Source: Promethearchaeota archaeon
Lineage (GTDB): Archaea > Asgardarchaeota > Lokiarchaeia > Sigyniarchaeales > SOKP01
Reading direction: 5' to 3'
DNA: 60,110 nucleotides
NCBI GenBank assembly: GCA_019057865.1
Contig: JAHLWP010000025.1
Location: 1-60,110 of the forward strand
The position numbers were made by a program, and so were the translations under genes. This document shows, in pieces, positions 18,726 through 27,540 of this stretch (position 1 is the first letter of the stretch; the number at the start of each line of letters is the position of its first letter). The notes under the pieces were generated by a model. The model was given only the letters and a program-made list of their open reading frames with translations. It ran no database searches and was not told the DNA's origin.

Positions 18726-19601
18726 ATGAAGGTTTGTAAATTTTATATAGTAGATGTGTTTGCGGAAAGAAAATATGAAGGAAATCAGCTTGCTGTTTTT
18801 ATATGTCAAGAACCATTAACTGATTCTGAAATGCAACGAATTGCGAAAGAAATGAACTATTCGGAAACAACTTTTATCACTTCATTTGAAAATTATACAG
18901 TTAGGATTTTTACTCCAGAGACAGAATTACCATTTGCAGGACATCCAACATTAGGAACTGCTTTTGTTATTCAACAAGAATTTATTAAAGGTAAAGTAAA
19001 AACAATTCCTTTAAATCTTAAAATAGGGCAAATCCCTGTATTGTTTAAATACAAAGGTGATTATGTTTCAGAAATATGGATGGAACAAAAAGAGCCAACA
19101 TTTCACGGATTTTTTGCCCCAGATTTAATAGCAGAAGTATTAAGCCTAAAAGAAGATGATATAGATAAAAGATTTAGGATTCAGGAAGTTTCTACAGGTG
19201 TTCCTACTATTATTACTCCGCTGAAGTCCTTAAATACATTAAAAAGAGCTAAAATTAACACGGATAAATATTATGATTTAATCGAAAATACTAAAGCTAA
19301 ATCAATTCTGATTTTTTGTCCAGAAACATATGATAAAAATAATGATTTGAATGTTAGATTTTTTGCAGATTTTTATGGTGTACCTGAAGATCCAGCTACT
19401 GGCTCTGGAAATGGATGCCTAGCAGCATATTTAGTTAAACAAGACTATTTTAATAAGAGAAACATAGATATACGTGTTGAACAAGGATATGAGATAGGAA
19501 GACCAAGTCTATTGCTTCTGAGGGCAGAAGAAAAAGAAGGTAAGTATTATGTTTCGGTTGGAGGTAAAGCAATAATCGTTGCAAAAGGAGAATTGGTTTA
19601 A
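18726..19601 (+). CDS. PhzF family epimerase/isomerase
   Basis: A 291-residue PhzF-fold protein related to phenazine synthesis isomerase and diaminopimelate epimerase. The catalytic glutamate is E47 in NYSETTF, with GHPTLGTAF and the hallmark EDPATGSGNGCLAAYL in the second half. Most family members have no known substrate, and no phenazine genes are nearby. A GAGAGGATAT ribosome-binding site precedes the ATG. It appears to be a single gene. Confidence 0.92.
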   Translation: MKVCKFYIVDVFAERKYEGNQLAVFICQEPLTDSEMQRIAKEMNYSETTFITSFENYTVRIFTPETELPFAGHPTLGTAFVIQQEFIKGKVKTIPLNLKIGQIPVLFKYKGDYVSEIWMEQKEPTFHGFFAPDLIAEVLSLKEDDIDKRFRIQEVSTGVPTIITPLKSLNTLKRAKINTDKYYDLIENTKAKSILIFCPETYDKNNDLNVRFFADFYGVPEDPATGSGNGCLAAYLVKQDYFNKRNIDIRVEQGYEIGRPSLLLLRAEEKEGKYYVSVGGKAIIVAKGELV

Positions 19602-19903
19602 ATAGAAGTGTTTATTTTTTAATTTGATTTCCATTTTCTAATTATTGTATATGATATATCTTTTCCTAAGCCCTCTTTAGTATCTGATTTATTAATATAC
19701 TCTTTAGATGACTTGACATTATTGGAAAAACTCCAAAATATAATTCTATATTAAAGATTTTATCGTATGAAGAATTTTAATAATTAAATTATGCGTATTG
19801 AATTGTAAGAAGTAGAAATTACTAAATCTTTTTTCAAAATATTTAATTTTTAACTTTTCTTTAATTCTCTTAATTGATTTTTATTTATTATTCTATAAAT
19901 GAT
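19602..19903. promoter_or_regulatory. Intergenic region before CDF transporter, nothing recognised
   Basis: About 300 bases of AT-rich sequence between phzF-like and the CDF transporter genes. I see no open frame, tRNA or notable inverted repeat. A promoter for the transporter must lie here. Confidence 0.35.
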
Positions 19904-21346
19904 ATGAATTACAAAATAAAATTTGGGATATGTGCTTTTATTGTTATTCTAATTCAGTCAACAATAAAATTAATTGGTGTTATATTAACAGGTAGTCTTA
20001 GTTTTTTATCTGAAACAGTAGATACATTTATAGATATAATCTTTGTTTCTTTAACGATTTATTCAATCCATTTAAGCCTAAAGCCCCCTGATTATCAACA
20101 TATGTATGGTCATGCCAAAATTGATTCAGTAGGAGCAATGGTACAAGGGATTATTCTTATTAATATTTACATCTTCATCATTATTAGAGCAATCCAAGTA
20201 ATTTTAGAAGATTCTTCTAGGATTGGTAACCCTGATATAGGATTTCAATTATTAATATTATCATTTACTATCAATCTTTTTTTCTCACGATTTTTAATAT
20301 GGCAGGGGAAAAAAAGAAATAGTTTATCTCTCAAAATTCAAGGTCTAAATTTATTCCAAGATTCACTAAGAGCTATACTAGTATTAATTAATTTCATTTT
20401 TGCTCTTCTTTTTGAAATTGAATACTTAGATCCTTATTTTAGTGTTGCTATATCAATTTTTATAATTTATGGAGCAGTTAAGTTATTAATTGAAGGGATT
20501 GGAAATTTAATTGATGTAAATCCTATAAGTGCTTTCATTTTAGAAGAAATGAAACAAAATATTTTCCACTTAGATCACGTAAATGGAGTTGAAGAACTAA
20601 AAGTGAGAGCGAGCGGGAATTTTTTATTTTTAGAAGTTCATTTATCTGTAGAGGATCATATTTCAATAATCCATGCTAATGAAATTACTAAAGCAATTCG
20701 TACTATGACCAAAAAATATATTCCCATTTATAACGTAGAAACTTTAGTTGAAATGAATCCACTTAGCGGAGAAAAGTCTATAGGGGAAAAAATTATTAAT
20801 ATAATTCATTCAATGAAAAGTGAATTCCCTAAAATTCTTAACTTTAGGGAAGTAAATGTTTTTAGAGTTGAAGATAAAACCTTTTTATCTTTATCAATTG
20901 TTCTCGATGAAAGTTTATCTTTAGAAGAAACTCATGAAATATGTAATAATTTTGAAAGAGAATTGAAGATGCAATCACCATTAATTTCAAGGATCATTAC
21001 TCATATAGAATCAGGACCAGCTATTAAATTATTATCACCAGAACAACTAATATGTGAAAGCATTGATCCTCAAAAAATGCAAGAAATTCAGAAGTTAATT
21101 GAAAAAGTACTTCGAGATGAACCTCAAGTTAAAGGTTATCATGGTTTAGAATGTTGGACAGCAATGGATTTATGGATGTTAGAACTTCATATTTTTTTTG
21201 ATGGATCTCTGAATATATCAGTTGTTCATGATCTAATAACTAAATTAGAACATAAAGTAAGGAAAAAACTTAAAATTGAAAACTTACATGAAATTATTTT
21301 TCATTCAGAACCGATAAAAGGAAGAACTGAGGGTATTATTTTCTAA
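19904..21346 (+). CDS. Cation diffusion facilitator (CDF) metal transporter, with extended cytoplasmic domain
   Basis: An inner-membrane divalent metal/proton antiporter. Six hydrophobic segments occupy the first 200 residues, with metal-site residues D40 and D44 in SETVDTFID and the YGHAK signature at 68-72. The second site, usually HxxxD, reads QDSLRA, so metal choice may be altered. The cytoplasmic part is unusually long, about 270 residues, and contains two or three copies of the ferredoxin-like CDF C-terminal domain (repeated LEVHLSVE, SLSIVLDE and ELHIFFDG strands). I start at ATG 19904 because the extra residues from TTG 19874 precede the first membrane segment without conservation. 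Confidence 0.88.
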   Translation: MNYKIKFGICAFIVILIQSTIKLIGVILTGSLSFLSETVDTFIDIIFVSLTIYSIHLSLKPPDYQHMYGHAKIDSVGAMVQGIILINIYIFIIIRAIQVILEDSSRIGNPDIGFQLLILSFTINLFFSRFLIWQGKKRNSLSLKIQGLNLFQDSLRAILVLINFIFALLFEIEYLDPYFSVAISIFIIYGAVKLLIEGIGNLIDVNPISAFILEEMKQNIFHLDHVNGVEELKVRASGNFLFLEVHLSVEDHISIIHANEITKAIRTMTKKYIPIYNVETLVEMNPLSGEKSIGEKIINIIHSMKSEFPKILNFREVNVFRVEDKTFLSLSIVLDESLSLEETHEICNNFERELKMQSPLISRIITHIESGPAIKLLSPEQLICESIDPQKMQEIQKLIEKVLRDEPQVKGYHGLECWTAMDLWMLELHIFFDGSLNISVVHDLITKLEHKVRKKLKIENLHEIIFHSEPIKGRTEGIIF

Positions 21347-21398
21347 AAATGCGATTACTCTTGAAAATTCTTGAAAAAATGAATATTTAAATCTGAAC

Positions 21399-22535
21399 TT
21401 AAAAGGAAAATTTATACTTCTCTAGTCCAAGTTCTTTTTGAATGATTTTAATATCCTCTTGAACGCTTTTATTTACTGGAATTCCAACTTTCTTTATTTC
21501 TTTTTCGGTATAATATTCTTTCTCTCCAGCTGTATAAATGCGTTTTGCTCCAGGAACTATTTTTGAATTTCTAAGCTCTCGCATAATAGTTCCTGTTATT
21601 TCTTGGAATCTATCTAATGGTATAAAATTATTAACATTAATCGCTAAAAAGAAGTGACCCACTTTTAACTTCTTTTGACCATTTTCAATAACTCCTGCAG
21701 TATCTTTAAGATAGATCCCGTCTTGTAATGCAGATGATAAAAGTTCAGCGAATGTTGCATATCCATAGCCTTTATGCCCAGATGTAGCTTCTCCTTTTCC
21801 ACCAAGAGGTAATAACGCTGCTGAACGGTCAACAAGATTATGTAATACATCACTGGGATTAATCTCAGAGTGCCCATTTTTTGTAATAATAACACCATTC
21901 GGGAGGGATTTATGCATTCTATTATAGACTTCTACTTTACCTCTCTGAATAATAGATGTTGCGCAATCGATTAAGAATGGGAATTTTTCATCAGTAGGAG
22001 CTCCATAAGTTAATGGGTTAGTTCCCAACATTGGCTCTACTCCAAACGTTGGAGGAACAGAGGGTCTGGTATTAGTGGTAGTGAATCCAATCATGCCTTC
22101 TTTTATGGCCATCATAGAATAATATCCTGCTATACCAAAATGGGTAGAATTTTTCACTGCCACAGCACCTAATCCATATTTTTTAGCTTTTTCTATAGCA
22201 AGTTTCATTGCTTTATAACCTATAACATGTCCCATACCACATCCTCCATCAATCACAGCAGTAGCAGCATTATCATTAATGACCTTTATTTCGGTTTTAG
22301 GATTATAAATCCCTTCCTTGATCCTGTCACAATACATTTTAAGTCTTTGAACTCCATGGGAATTTATCCCTTTTAAATCAGCAGCAATAAGAACATCAGC
22401 AATTATTTCTGCATCCTCTTCTGGAACTTCAAGTTTGATGAAAACTTCTCTTATAAAACTTTTCAAAAGGCTATCATCCACATAAATTGTGTCTTCCATT
22501 GAAGGTTGTATTGCTTCTCCTTTTGTTTCTTCCAT
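21399..22535 (-). CDS. Ldh2-family malate/lactate/ureidoglycolate-type dehydrogenase, copy A
   Basis: An NAD(P)-dependent 2-hydroxyacid dehydrogenase of the Ldh2/ComC fold (378 residues), not related to classical LDH. Family landmarks are NSHGVQR, STHFGIAGYY with the catalytic histidine, GVEPMLGTNPLTYGAPT, DCATSIIQRGK and GGKGEATSGHKGYGYAT. Substrates in the family range from malate and sulfolactate to ureidoglycolate, so it cannot be fixed here. The first ~12 residues are unconserved, and a start at the internal ATG (MEDTIYVDD) is possible. It is the downstream member of a tandem pair. Confidence 0.87.
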   Translation of the reverse strand: MEETKGEAIQPSMEDTIYVDDSLLKSFIREVFIKLEVPEEDAEIIADVLIAADLKGINSHGVQRLKMYCDRIKEGIYNPKTEIKVINDNAATAVIDGGCGMGHVIGYKAMKLAIEKAKKYGLGAVAVKNSTHFGIAGYYSMMAIKEGMIGFTTTNTRPSVPPTFGVEPMLGTNPLTYGAPTDEKFPFLIDCATSIIQRGKVEVYNRMHKSLPNGVIITKNGHSEINPSDVLHNLVDRSAALLPLGGKGEATSGHKGYGYATFAELLSSALQDGIYLKDTAGVIENGQKKLKVGHFFLAINVNNFIPLDRFQEITGTIMRELRNSKIVPGAKRIYTAGEKEYYTEKEIKKVGIPVNKSVQEDIKIIQKELGLEKYKFSF

Positions 22536-22733
22536 GTTTATCGCATTTTTTAAGTGATCTTTGTGATAGGAAGTATTTATATAACTAAATATTTATATAA
22601 AATCCTATTTAAGATAAGGTGAAAGTTCGTGATTTCTTATAGATTTTATTAATTTTTTTAAACTTTTTTAATATTAAGAGTTTCTATTAAGAAATCGGAA
22701 AGAACTAAGAGTAAATAAGAGAAAATTAAAGAA

Positions 22734-23840
22734 TTAATTAAAATCAAACTTGTATTTATCTAAGCCTAATTCTTTTTGCATAATTTTAATATCTTCTTGT
22801 AGGCTTTCATTAAGAGGGATGCCTGATTTTCTTCTCTCATTTTCAGCATTATACTCTTTTTCTCCAGCAGTATAAATTCGCTCCGCACCTGGTTCTTTCT
22901 TTGAACTTCTTAAATCCCTCATGATATTTCCAGCAGTTTTTGTAAAAGAATTTAAACCTAAAAAACTATTAATATTGATAGCCAAAAAGAAATGACCTAC
23001 TTTTAAACGGTTTTGATCATTTTCAACAATTCCTAAAGTATCTCTTAGATAGATTCCTTCTTGCAAGGCAGCTGATAAGAGTTCTACTACTGTCGCATAT
23101 CCATACCCTTTATAACCAGCAGTTTTTTCTCCTTTACCGCCTAATGGTAATAATGCTGCTTTTCTTTCAAGCATCTCTTCTAATACTTTTCCAGCATCAG
23201 TCATAATTTCTCCCCTATCGTTGATCACAGTATTTTCTGGGAGTGGTTTATCAATTCGATTGTTAAGCTCTACTTTTCCTCTTTGAATAATGGATGTTGC
23301 ACAATCAAGAAGAAATGGAAATTCTTCATCAGTTGGAGCTCCAATAGTTAGTGGATTAGTTCCTAACATAGGTTCTACACCAAATGTTGGTGGGATAGAT
23401 GGTCTGGCATTGGTAACAGCTAATCCAATCATCCCCTCCTTGATAGCCATTAGTGAATAATAACCAGCAATACCAAAATGTGTGGAATTCCTTACAGCTA
23501 CAGCACCTAGACCATATTTTTTAGCCTTGTCAATTGCAGCATGCATTGCCCTATATGCAATGACGTGCCCCATTCCACAATTTCCATCCCATAGCGCGGT
23601 TGTAGGGCCGTCTTTTATGATATCTATTTTTGTTTTTACCTCATAAATCCCTTCTCTAATTCTATCATAATACATTTTACATCTTTGAATTCCATGAGAA
23701 TCTATCCCTCTTAAATCTGAAGTTATTAACACATCTGCAATAATCTTAGCATCTTCTTCTGGCACTCCAAGGCCAATAAAACCATCTTTCATGAAATTTT
23801 CTAGAATTTTAGCATCAATATACACAATCTCATTTGACAT
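22734..23840 (-). CDS. Ldh2-family dehydrogenase, copy B
   Basis: A tandem paralogue of copy A with the same motifs (DSHGIQR, STHFGIAGYY, GVEPMLGTNPLTIGAPT, DCATSIIQRGK, GGKGEKTAGYKGYG) and the same C-terminal ELGLDKYKF tail. I set the start at ATG 23840, preceded by GAGGA, rather than at the TTG nine codons upstream. The pair is separated by about 200 bases that may hold a separate promoter for copy A. The two copies differ most around the region after DCATSIIQRGK, where substrate specificity may be set; that is inference. Confidence 0.87.
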   Translation of the reverse strand: MSNEIVYIDAKILENFMKDGFIGLGVPEEDAKIIADVLITSDLRGIDSHGIQRCKMYYDRIREGIYEVKTKIDIIKDGPTTALWDGNCGMGHVIAYRAMHAAIDKAKKYGLGAVAVRNSTHFGIAGYYSLMAIKEGMIGLAVTNARPSIPPTFGVEPMLGTNPLTIGAPTDEEFPFLLDCATSIIQRGKVELNNRIDKPLPENTVINDRGEIMTDAGKVLEEMLERKAALLPLGGKGEKTAGYKGYGYATVVELLSAALQEGIYLRDTLGIVENDQNRLKVGHFFLAININSFLGLNSFTKTAGNIMRDLRSSKKEPGAERIYTAGEKEYNAENERRKSGIPLNESLQEDIKIMQKELGLDKYKFDFN

Positions 23841-24079
23841 CTTAAAAATTTCCTCTTTTATACTCAATAAAGTGCTTATAAATTTAAGAATTTATACTCA
23901 ATATTAAATTATCTTTATTGAATAATCGCATTTAAATCATATTAATAAATTGAAGAGACTCTTAAAATTTCACATGTGATATCTCTATATTTATATCCTT
24001 AATAAATCGATTAATTTTGATCTTATTTAGTATTAAATTTGAAAATTCTTAATTAATTAAGATCCGTATTGAAAGAGGA

Positions 24080-24946
24080 ATGAAAAGTAAAGAAAAGCTG
24101 AAATGCCCTGTTTGTAATCTTAAATTTATCCCTAGGACATTTTATCCTGAAGAAACAATTTTTTCGGCTCCAGATGGCAAGAAATTATCTGGTTTTGATG
24201 GTTATATAAGCTCTAGGGGCGCTAAACCACCTGAAGTAGTTCTGAGTTCCTGGGTTACCTATTGTCCTCACTGTAACTACATTTTGAAGTTTGCTAAAGA
24301 ACTTGTAAAAAAAGAGAAAATTCAAAATTCAAATGTAGCTAATAAAGATGTTAAAGAAAAATATAATAGTTATTATTTTGGATTTCCCTTTGAAGATTAT
24401 TCTCAATATCTATCAAAAATAACAACAGAAATAACAAATAAAATAGAGTCGTCTCTTAATGGCTTAAATATATCTGTTTGGGAGAGTATGTATGAAATAG
24501 AGGATAAGTTTAAATTATTAGTTCGGTTTATAGCGAATTTAGAAAATTTCTGTGATGCTATGCTAGATGCAAATAATAACCAAGATATGCCAACCAAGAT
24601 TAAAGAACTCAAGTTGTCTACAGATGTGGAAAAAAGTTTATTAGAGTTAAACGATATTAGAAATAAAACTGTTAGAGGAGACTACGAATTATCCTTAGAG
24701 GACGAGCAAAAGATCAATGCTTCTATTGTTAATTTTATATTATATTTGATTAAAAGGCAAATCGAACCTCAATTAAATGGAAAAAAATTAAAAAATAAAT
24801 ATTACTATGTTGATTTAAGAGATTTTAATTCAGAAATTAAACATTTTCTAACTGGTTATCTGAATGGAATTTTTCATAATAATAAATCCGCTAATACTCA
24901 AATACAGTTATTTATTGATACTCTTTTAGAAAATGGAAAGAAATAA
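24080..24946 (+). CDS. Zinc-finger protein resembling DUF2225
   Basis: A 288-residue protein with two CxxC pairs in the first 75 residues (KCPVCNLKF and YCPHCNY), separated by a loop with ISSRGAKPPEVVLSSW. This resembles the start of DUF2225 proteins, where a rubredoxin-like zinc site precedes a helical domain. The rest is helical (residues 90-285) without known motifs. The match is from pattern memory and is not decisive. GAAAGAGGA precedes the ATG. Function unknown. Confidence 0.6.
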   Translation: MKSKEKLKCPVCNLKFIPRTFYPEETIFSAPDGKKLSGFDGYISSRGAKPPEVVLSSWVTYCPHCNYILKFAKELVKKEKIQNSNVANKDVKEKYNSYYFGFPFEDYSQYLSKITTEITNKIESSLNGLNISVWESMYEIEDKFKLLVRFIANLENFCDAMLDANNNQDMPTKIKELKLSTDVEKSLLELNDIRNKTVRGDYELSLEDEQKINASIVNFILYLIKRQIEPQLNGKKLKNKYYYVDLRDFNSEIKHFLTGYLNGIFHNNKSANTQIQLFIDTLLENGKK

Positions 24947-25052
24947 TCCTCTCCTAAATCTATTTTAATCTTCTTTTATTCAATCTGACTAATCTTTAGT
25001 GACATCACCATATTATTTGTTTTTTTGAATCCATTTATCATATTCTAAGAAT

Positions 25053-25223
25053 ATGATATTAAATGATTTAAACGCTAAAGTTGAGGGTAGATTTTTTAAG
25101 GAAGTGACAATCGAGGATGACGGAGATCAAATAACATATGTATTTCCTGATACAAAAGAATTTATATCAATCATTAAAAGAAAAATGCTTAAGGAAGAAT
25201 TGAGATCAAGCCTAGAAACTTAA
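25053..25223 (+). CDS. Small hypothetical protein (56 aa)
   Basis: A short frame that starts MILNDLNAKVEGRFFKEVTI and ends with a basic-acidic helix (KRKMLKEELRSS). No clear ribosome-binding site is present, and only amino acid balance supports coding: acidic and basic residues alternate as in real proteins, and it has the TAA stop shared by most genes here. It lies just before the SRP RNA promoter. Confidence 0.4.
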   Translation: MILNDLNAKVEGRFFKEVTIEDDGDQITYVFPDTKEFISIIKRKMLKEELRSSLET

Positions 25224-25281
25224 ACTAAGGAAGATGTAATATACAAGAAAAAATTTATATCTGATAAATAACTAAGAAATT

Positions 25282-25575
25282 TGGAACATTAGGCCAGTTC
25301 TGTAATCCTATACTGGATGAACCGTAAAATGGTCTATAGCGGAAATTGCCCGATTTAAGGTTTTATAAGCATTGTTATCCATCGTTATGTTCTCGTCGAA
25401 GCATCGGCCATATAGGTGGGTGCTTGGGCAGTATCTTTTGTAGAAAAGATATATGTCCGTAATGTCGAACCCGATCAGGCCCGGGAGGGAGCAGTCGTAA
25501 GACGAGGTGTTCACGCTTTATGGTGTGGGTGTGGAGAGGCATAACACCTGGTTATAACAATAGGATTGAGATCAA
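25282..25575 (+). ncRNA. ffs: Signal recognition particle RNA (archaeal 7S RNA)
   Basis: The helix 8 signature is plain on the plus strand near 25466-25500 (GTCGAACCCGATCAGG, then CCCGGGAGGGAGCAG, then the GTAAGAC return strand), the site bound by SRP54. The 5' part contains the small-domain loops (GGATGAACCG, GCGGAAATTGCC), and the ends close by helix 1: AATCCTAT (25304-25311) pairs with ATAGGATT (25560-25567). An A/T box (TTTATAT near 25251) lies at a suitable distance upstream, and GATTCGGGTTTTT follows. The exact ends are estimates. The RNA guides membrane and secretory protein targeting with SRP54 and SRP19. Confidence 0.93.
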
Positions 25576-25609
25576 GATTCGGGTTTTTAAAATTTACAAT
25601 TTATGAATT

Positions 25610-26062
25610 TTAACCCCTATGATCTTCTTTTTCTTCTAAAGTTAATAAATATGAACAAGTTCCATTATTAGATTTAAGATTACATTCTAGAATTTTACCG
25701 GTATATTTAAAACTTGGATCAATTTCATTTAAAAAACCGGATGTATAGGGTTTACACAAACTTTCTTGCATTAGATCAGCTCGATCAGGATAATGCTTCC
25801 CACCAATTGGACAAAATTTTTTCTTATATTTCAGTATAACCTTATAGGTGTTATCATTTATTTTTTGTATATTCGGAGCAGTATTTAGAACTTTGTAACT
25901 CTGCATTAAACTTTTTTCTATCCCTACTATTCCTCGGCCTTTGTATAATTTGCCTAATTTTGCTCCTAAACTAGAAGATATGGTTTTAGGTAAATTAGGA
26001 CCCCCCACATCAATCATTTCAATTATGTAAGATTGAAAAAATTTTAAGGCGTCTTTAGTCAT
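25610..26062 (-). CDS. Cysteine-motif protein, possibly V4R/4-vinyl-reductase-like, copy 1
   Basis: A 150-residue protein with a helical N terminus (DALKFFQSYI), MIDVGGPNLPK, and a C-terminal half with cysteines in FCPIGG, LCKPYTSGFLNE, LECNL and GTCSYLL. Spacing of the last cysteines before aromatic/hydrophobic strands resembles V4R (4-vinyl reductase) small-molecule-binding domains, which often sit in proteins sensing hydrocarbons or porphyrins. The match is only suggestive. It is one of two tandem paralogues that share a 32-base identical block; see 26222. Confidence 0.5.
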   Translation of the reverse strand: MTKDALKFFQSYIIEMIDVGGPNLPKTISSSLGAKLGKLYKGRGIVGIEKSLMQSYKVLNTAPNIQKINDNTYKVILKYKKKFCPIGGKHYPDRADLMQESLCKPYTSGFLNEIDPSFKYTGKILECNLKSNNGTCSYLLTLEEKEDHRG

Positions 26063-26221
26063 TTTATCCCCAATTTAAACTTAATGATTAAATCTCTACT
26101 TATGACTATTTAATTGTTTTTGTTTTTAGCTTATTAAATTAAGTAATAACAAAAATTAAATGAAAAGTGTATAGAATGTAAGGAATTTTCAAATCTCTTA
26201 TATTGAAAGCAGAAAAAGAGG

Positions 26222-26671
26222 TTAATTGATGTTATGCTTTTTTTCTACATTTAAAATGTAATGACATACTCTATGGTTGGAGGAAAGAATACAGCTTTTA
26301 ATTTCTGAGCTAAAATTCATTTTTGGAAATATTTCATTTAAAAATCCTTTAGTAAAAGGTATACAAATGTTATCTTGAAATAGGGAAACATTTGAAGGAT
26401 TATAAGAACCTCCTATTGGACAAAACTTTTTTGAATGTTTAATGATTATCTCATATGAATTATCATTAATCTTAGTTATTTTTGGTTTTGCTTTTAGTGC
26501 AATATAAGCTTGCTTTAAAGCACTTTCTATATTAATAGTCCAACCTCTTGCTTTATATAATTTACCTAATTTTGCACCTGATTTAGAAGAAATCGCTTTT
26601 GGTAAATTAGGACCCCCCACATCAATCATTTCTTTTATATATGCTTGAAAGAACTTTAATGCATCTTTCAT
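26222..26671 (-). CDS. Cysteine-motif protein, possibly V4R-like, copy 2
   Basis: A paralogue of the preceding gene, with the same arrangement: DALKFFQAYIKEMIDVGGPN, FCPIGGSYNP, ICIPFTKGFLNE, then IKSCIL and RVCHYIL cysteines. The two proteins are clearly related over their full length, and their DNA is identical over 32 bases (25989-26020 and 26601-26632), across the GGP codons that include a rare run of six C on the plus strand. The likely path is tandem duplication with local conversion or strong constraint. Function unknown; both are single-domain cytosolic proteins. Confidence 0.5.
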   Translation of the reverse strand: MKDALKFFQAYIKEMIDVGGPNLPKAISSKSGAKLGKLYKARGWTINIESALKQAYIALKAKPKITKINDNSYEIIIKHSKKFCPIGGSYNPSNVSLFQDNICIPFTKGFLNEIFPKMNFSSEIKSCILSSNHRVCHYILNVEKKHNIN

Positions 26672-26843
26672 TTATAATATCACCTACTTAAAATAACTTA
26701 AATCCAACTCTTAAAAAATTGAGCATCTATAACCCTAAAATATACAACAAAAAAGTTATTTATATATTTATCCTTTTTTGTCAATTAAACCCTTAAATTT
26801 ACATATAGGTCTGACTCTAAAAATTCAATAAAATATAATATTT

Positions 26844-27443
26844 TCATTTAATATTTAAAGTAAATCTTAGTAATCTATCCTTATCTTCTTCAGCATAATC
26901 AATTCCTATTCGCTTGTTTAAAATAATTTCTTTATCTTTAACTTCTTCTCCTTCAGTGAGATACAACTTTGCATCTATCTTACATGAATCACTTCCATTA
27001 AAGATTTCTTTAGTAATATTCATAGCCATACAAAGTTTCACTGGTCCATCACATAAATTCTTAAAATTTTTCCCTATCTTTACGTTTCTATTTTCTTTCA
27101 TCAATTCAATACCATTTATTGGATATAGTTGTCTTATGAGTACTGCACACGGTACATCCTTAGGTTCTGTAATCACATTCAAACAATAGTACATTCCATA
27201 GACAAAGTAAACATATAAAGTTCCAGGTTCCTCATACATAACTTTTGTCCTCTCTGTCATTTTGGAATCATAAGAATGACATGCTTTATCGTTAATTCCT
27301 AGATAAGCCTCAACTTCGATCACTTTTCCAACCATAACACCTTCTCTTAATTTTCTTACTAAATATTTTCCTAATAATTCTTTTGCTACAAGTTTTGTAT
27401 CTCTGTTGAAAAATTTCCTAGTTAATCGTTTATTAACTTTCAA
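26844..27443 (-). CDS. mpg: 3-methyladenine DNA glycosylase (AAG/MPG family)
   Basis: Removes alkylated purines from DNA in base excision repair. The protein has LTRKFFNRDTKLVAKELLGK, the catalytic glutamate E45 in VIEVEAYLG, the HSYDSKMTERTKVMY block, and the intercalating tyrosine region VYFVYGMYYCLNV (Y82). Length (199) and order match the MPG family. The start was taken at the ATG giving MKVNKRLTRKFF. It stands alone. Confidence 0.93.
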   Translation of the reverse strand: MKVNKRLTRKFFNRDTKLVAKELLGKYLVRKLREGVMVGKVIEVEAYLGINDKACHSYDSKMTERTKVMYEEPGTLYVYFVYGMYYCLNVITEPKDVPCAVLIRQLYPINGIELMKENRNVKIGKNFKNLCDGPVKLCMAMNITKEIFNGSDSCKIDAKLYLTEGEEVKDKEIILNKRIGIDYAEEDKDRLLRFTLNIK

Positions 27444-27540
27444 ATTCTCATATCTTTTTTATTGAAAATTCATTTATTAATCAAAAAAAATAATTATTTT
27501 AATTACTAATTTACCAAATTCTTAAAATTTAGGGGATAAA

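Noticed and set aside
25308..25514. Minus-strand frame of 68 codons
   Set aside because: It lies wholly inside the SRP RNA and has no ribosome-binding site or protein-like pattern; it is a shadow of the RNA gene.
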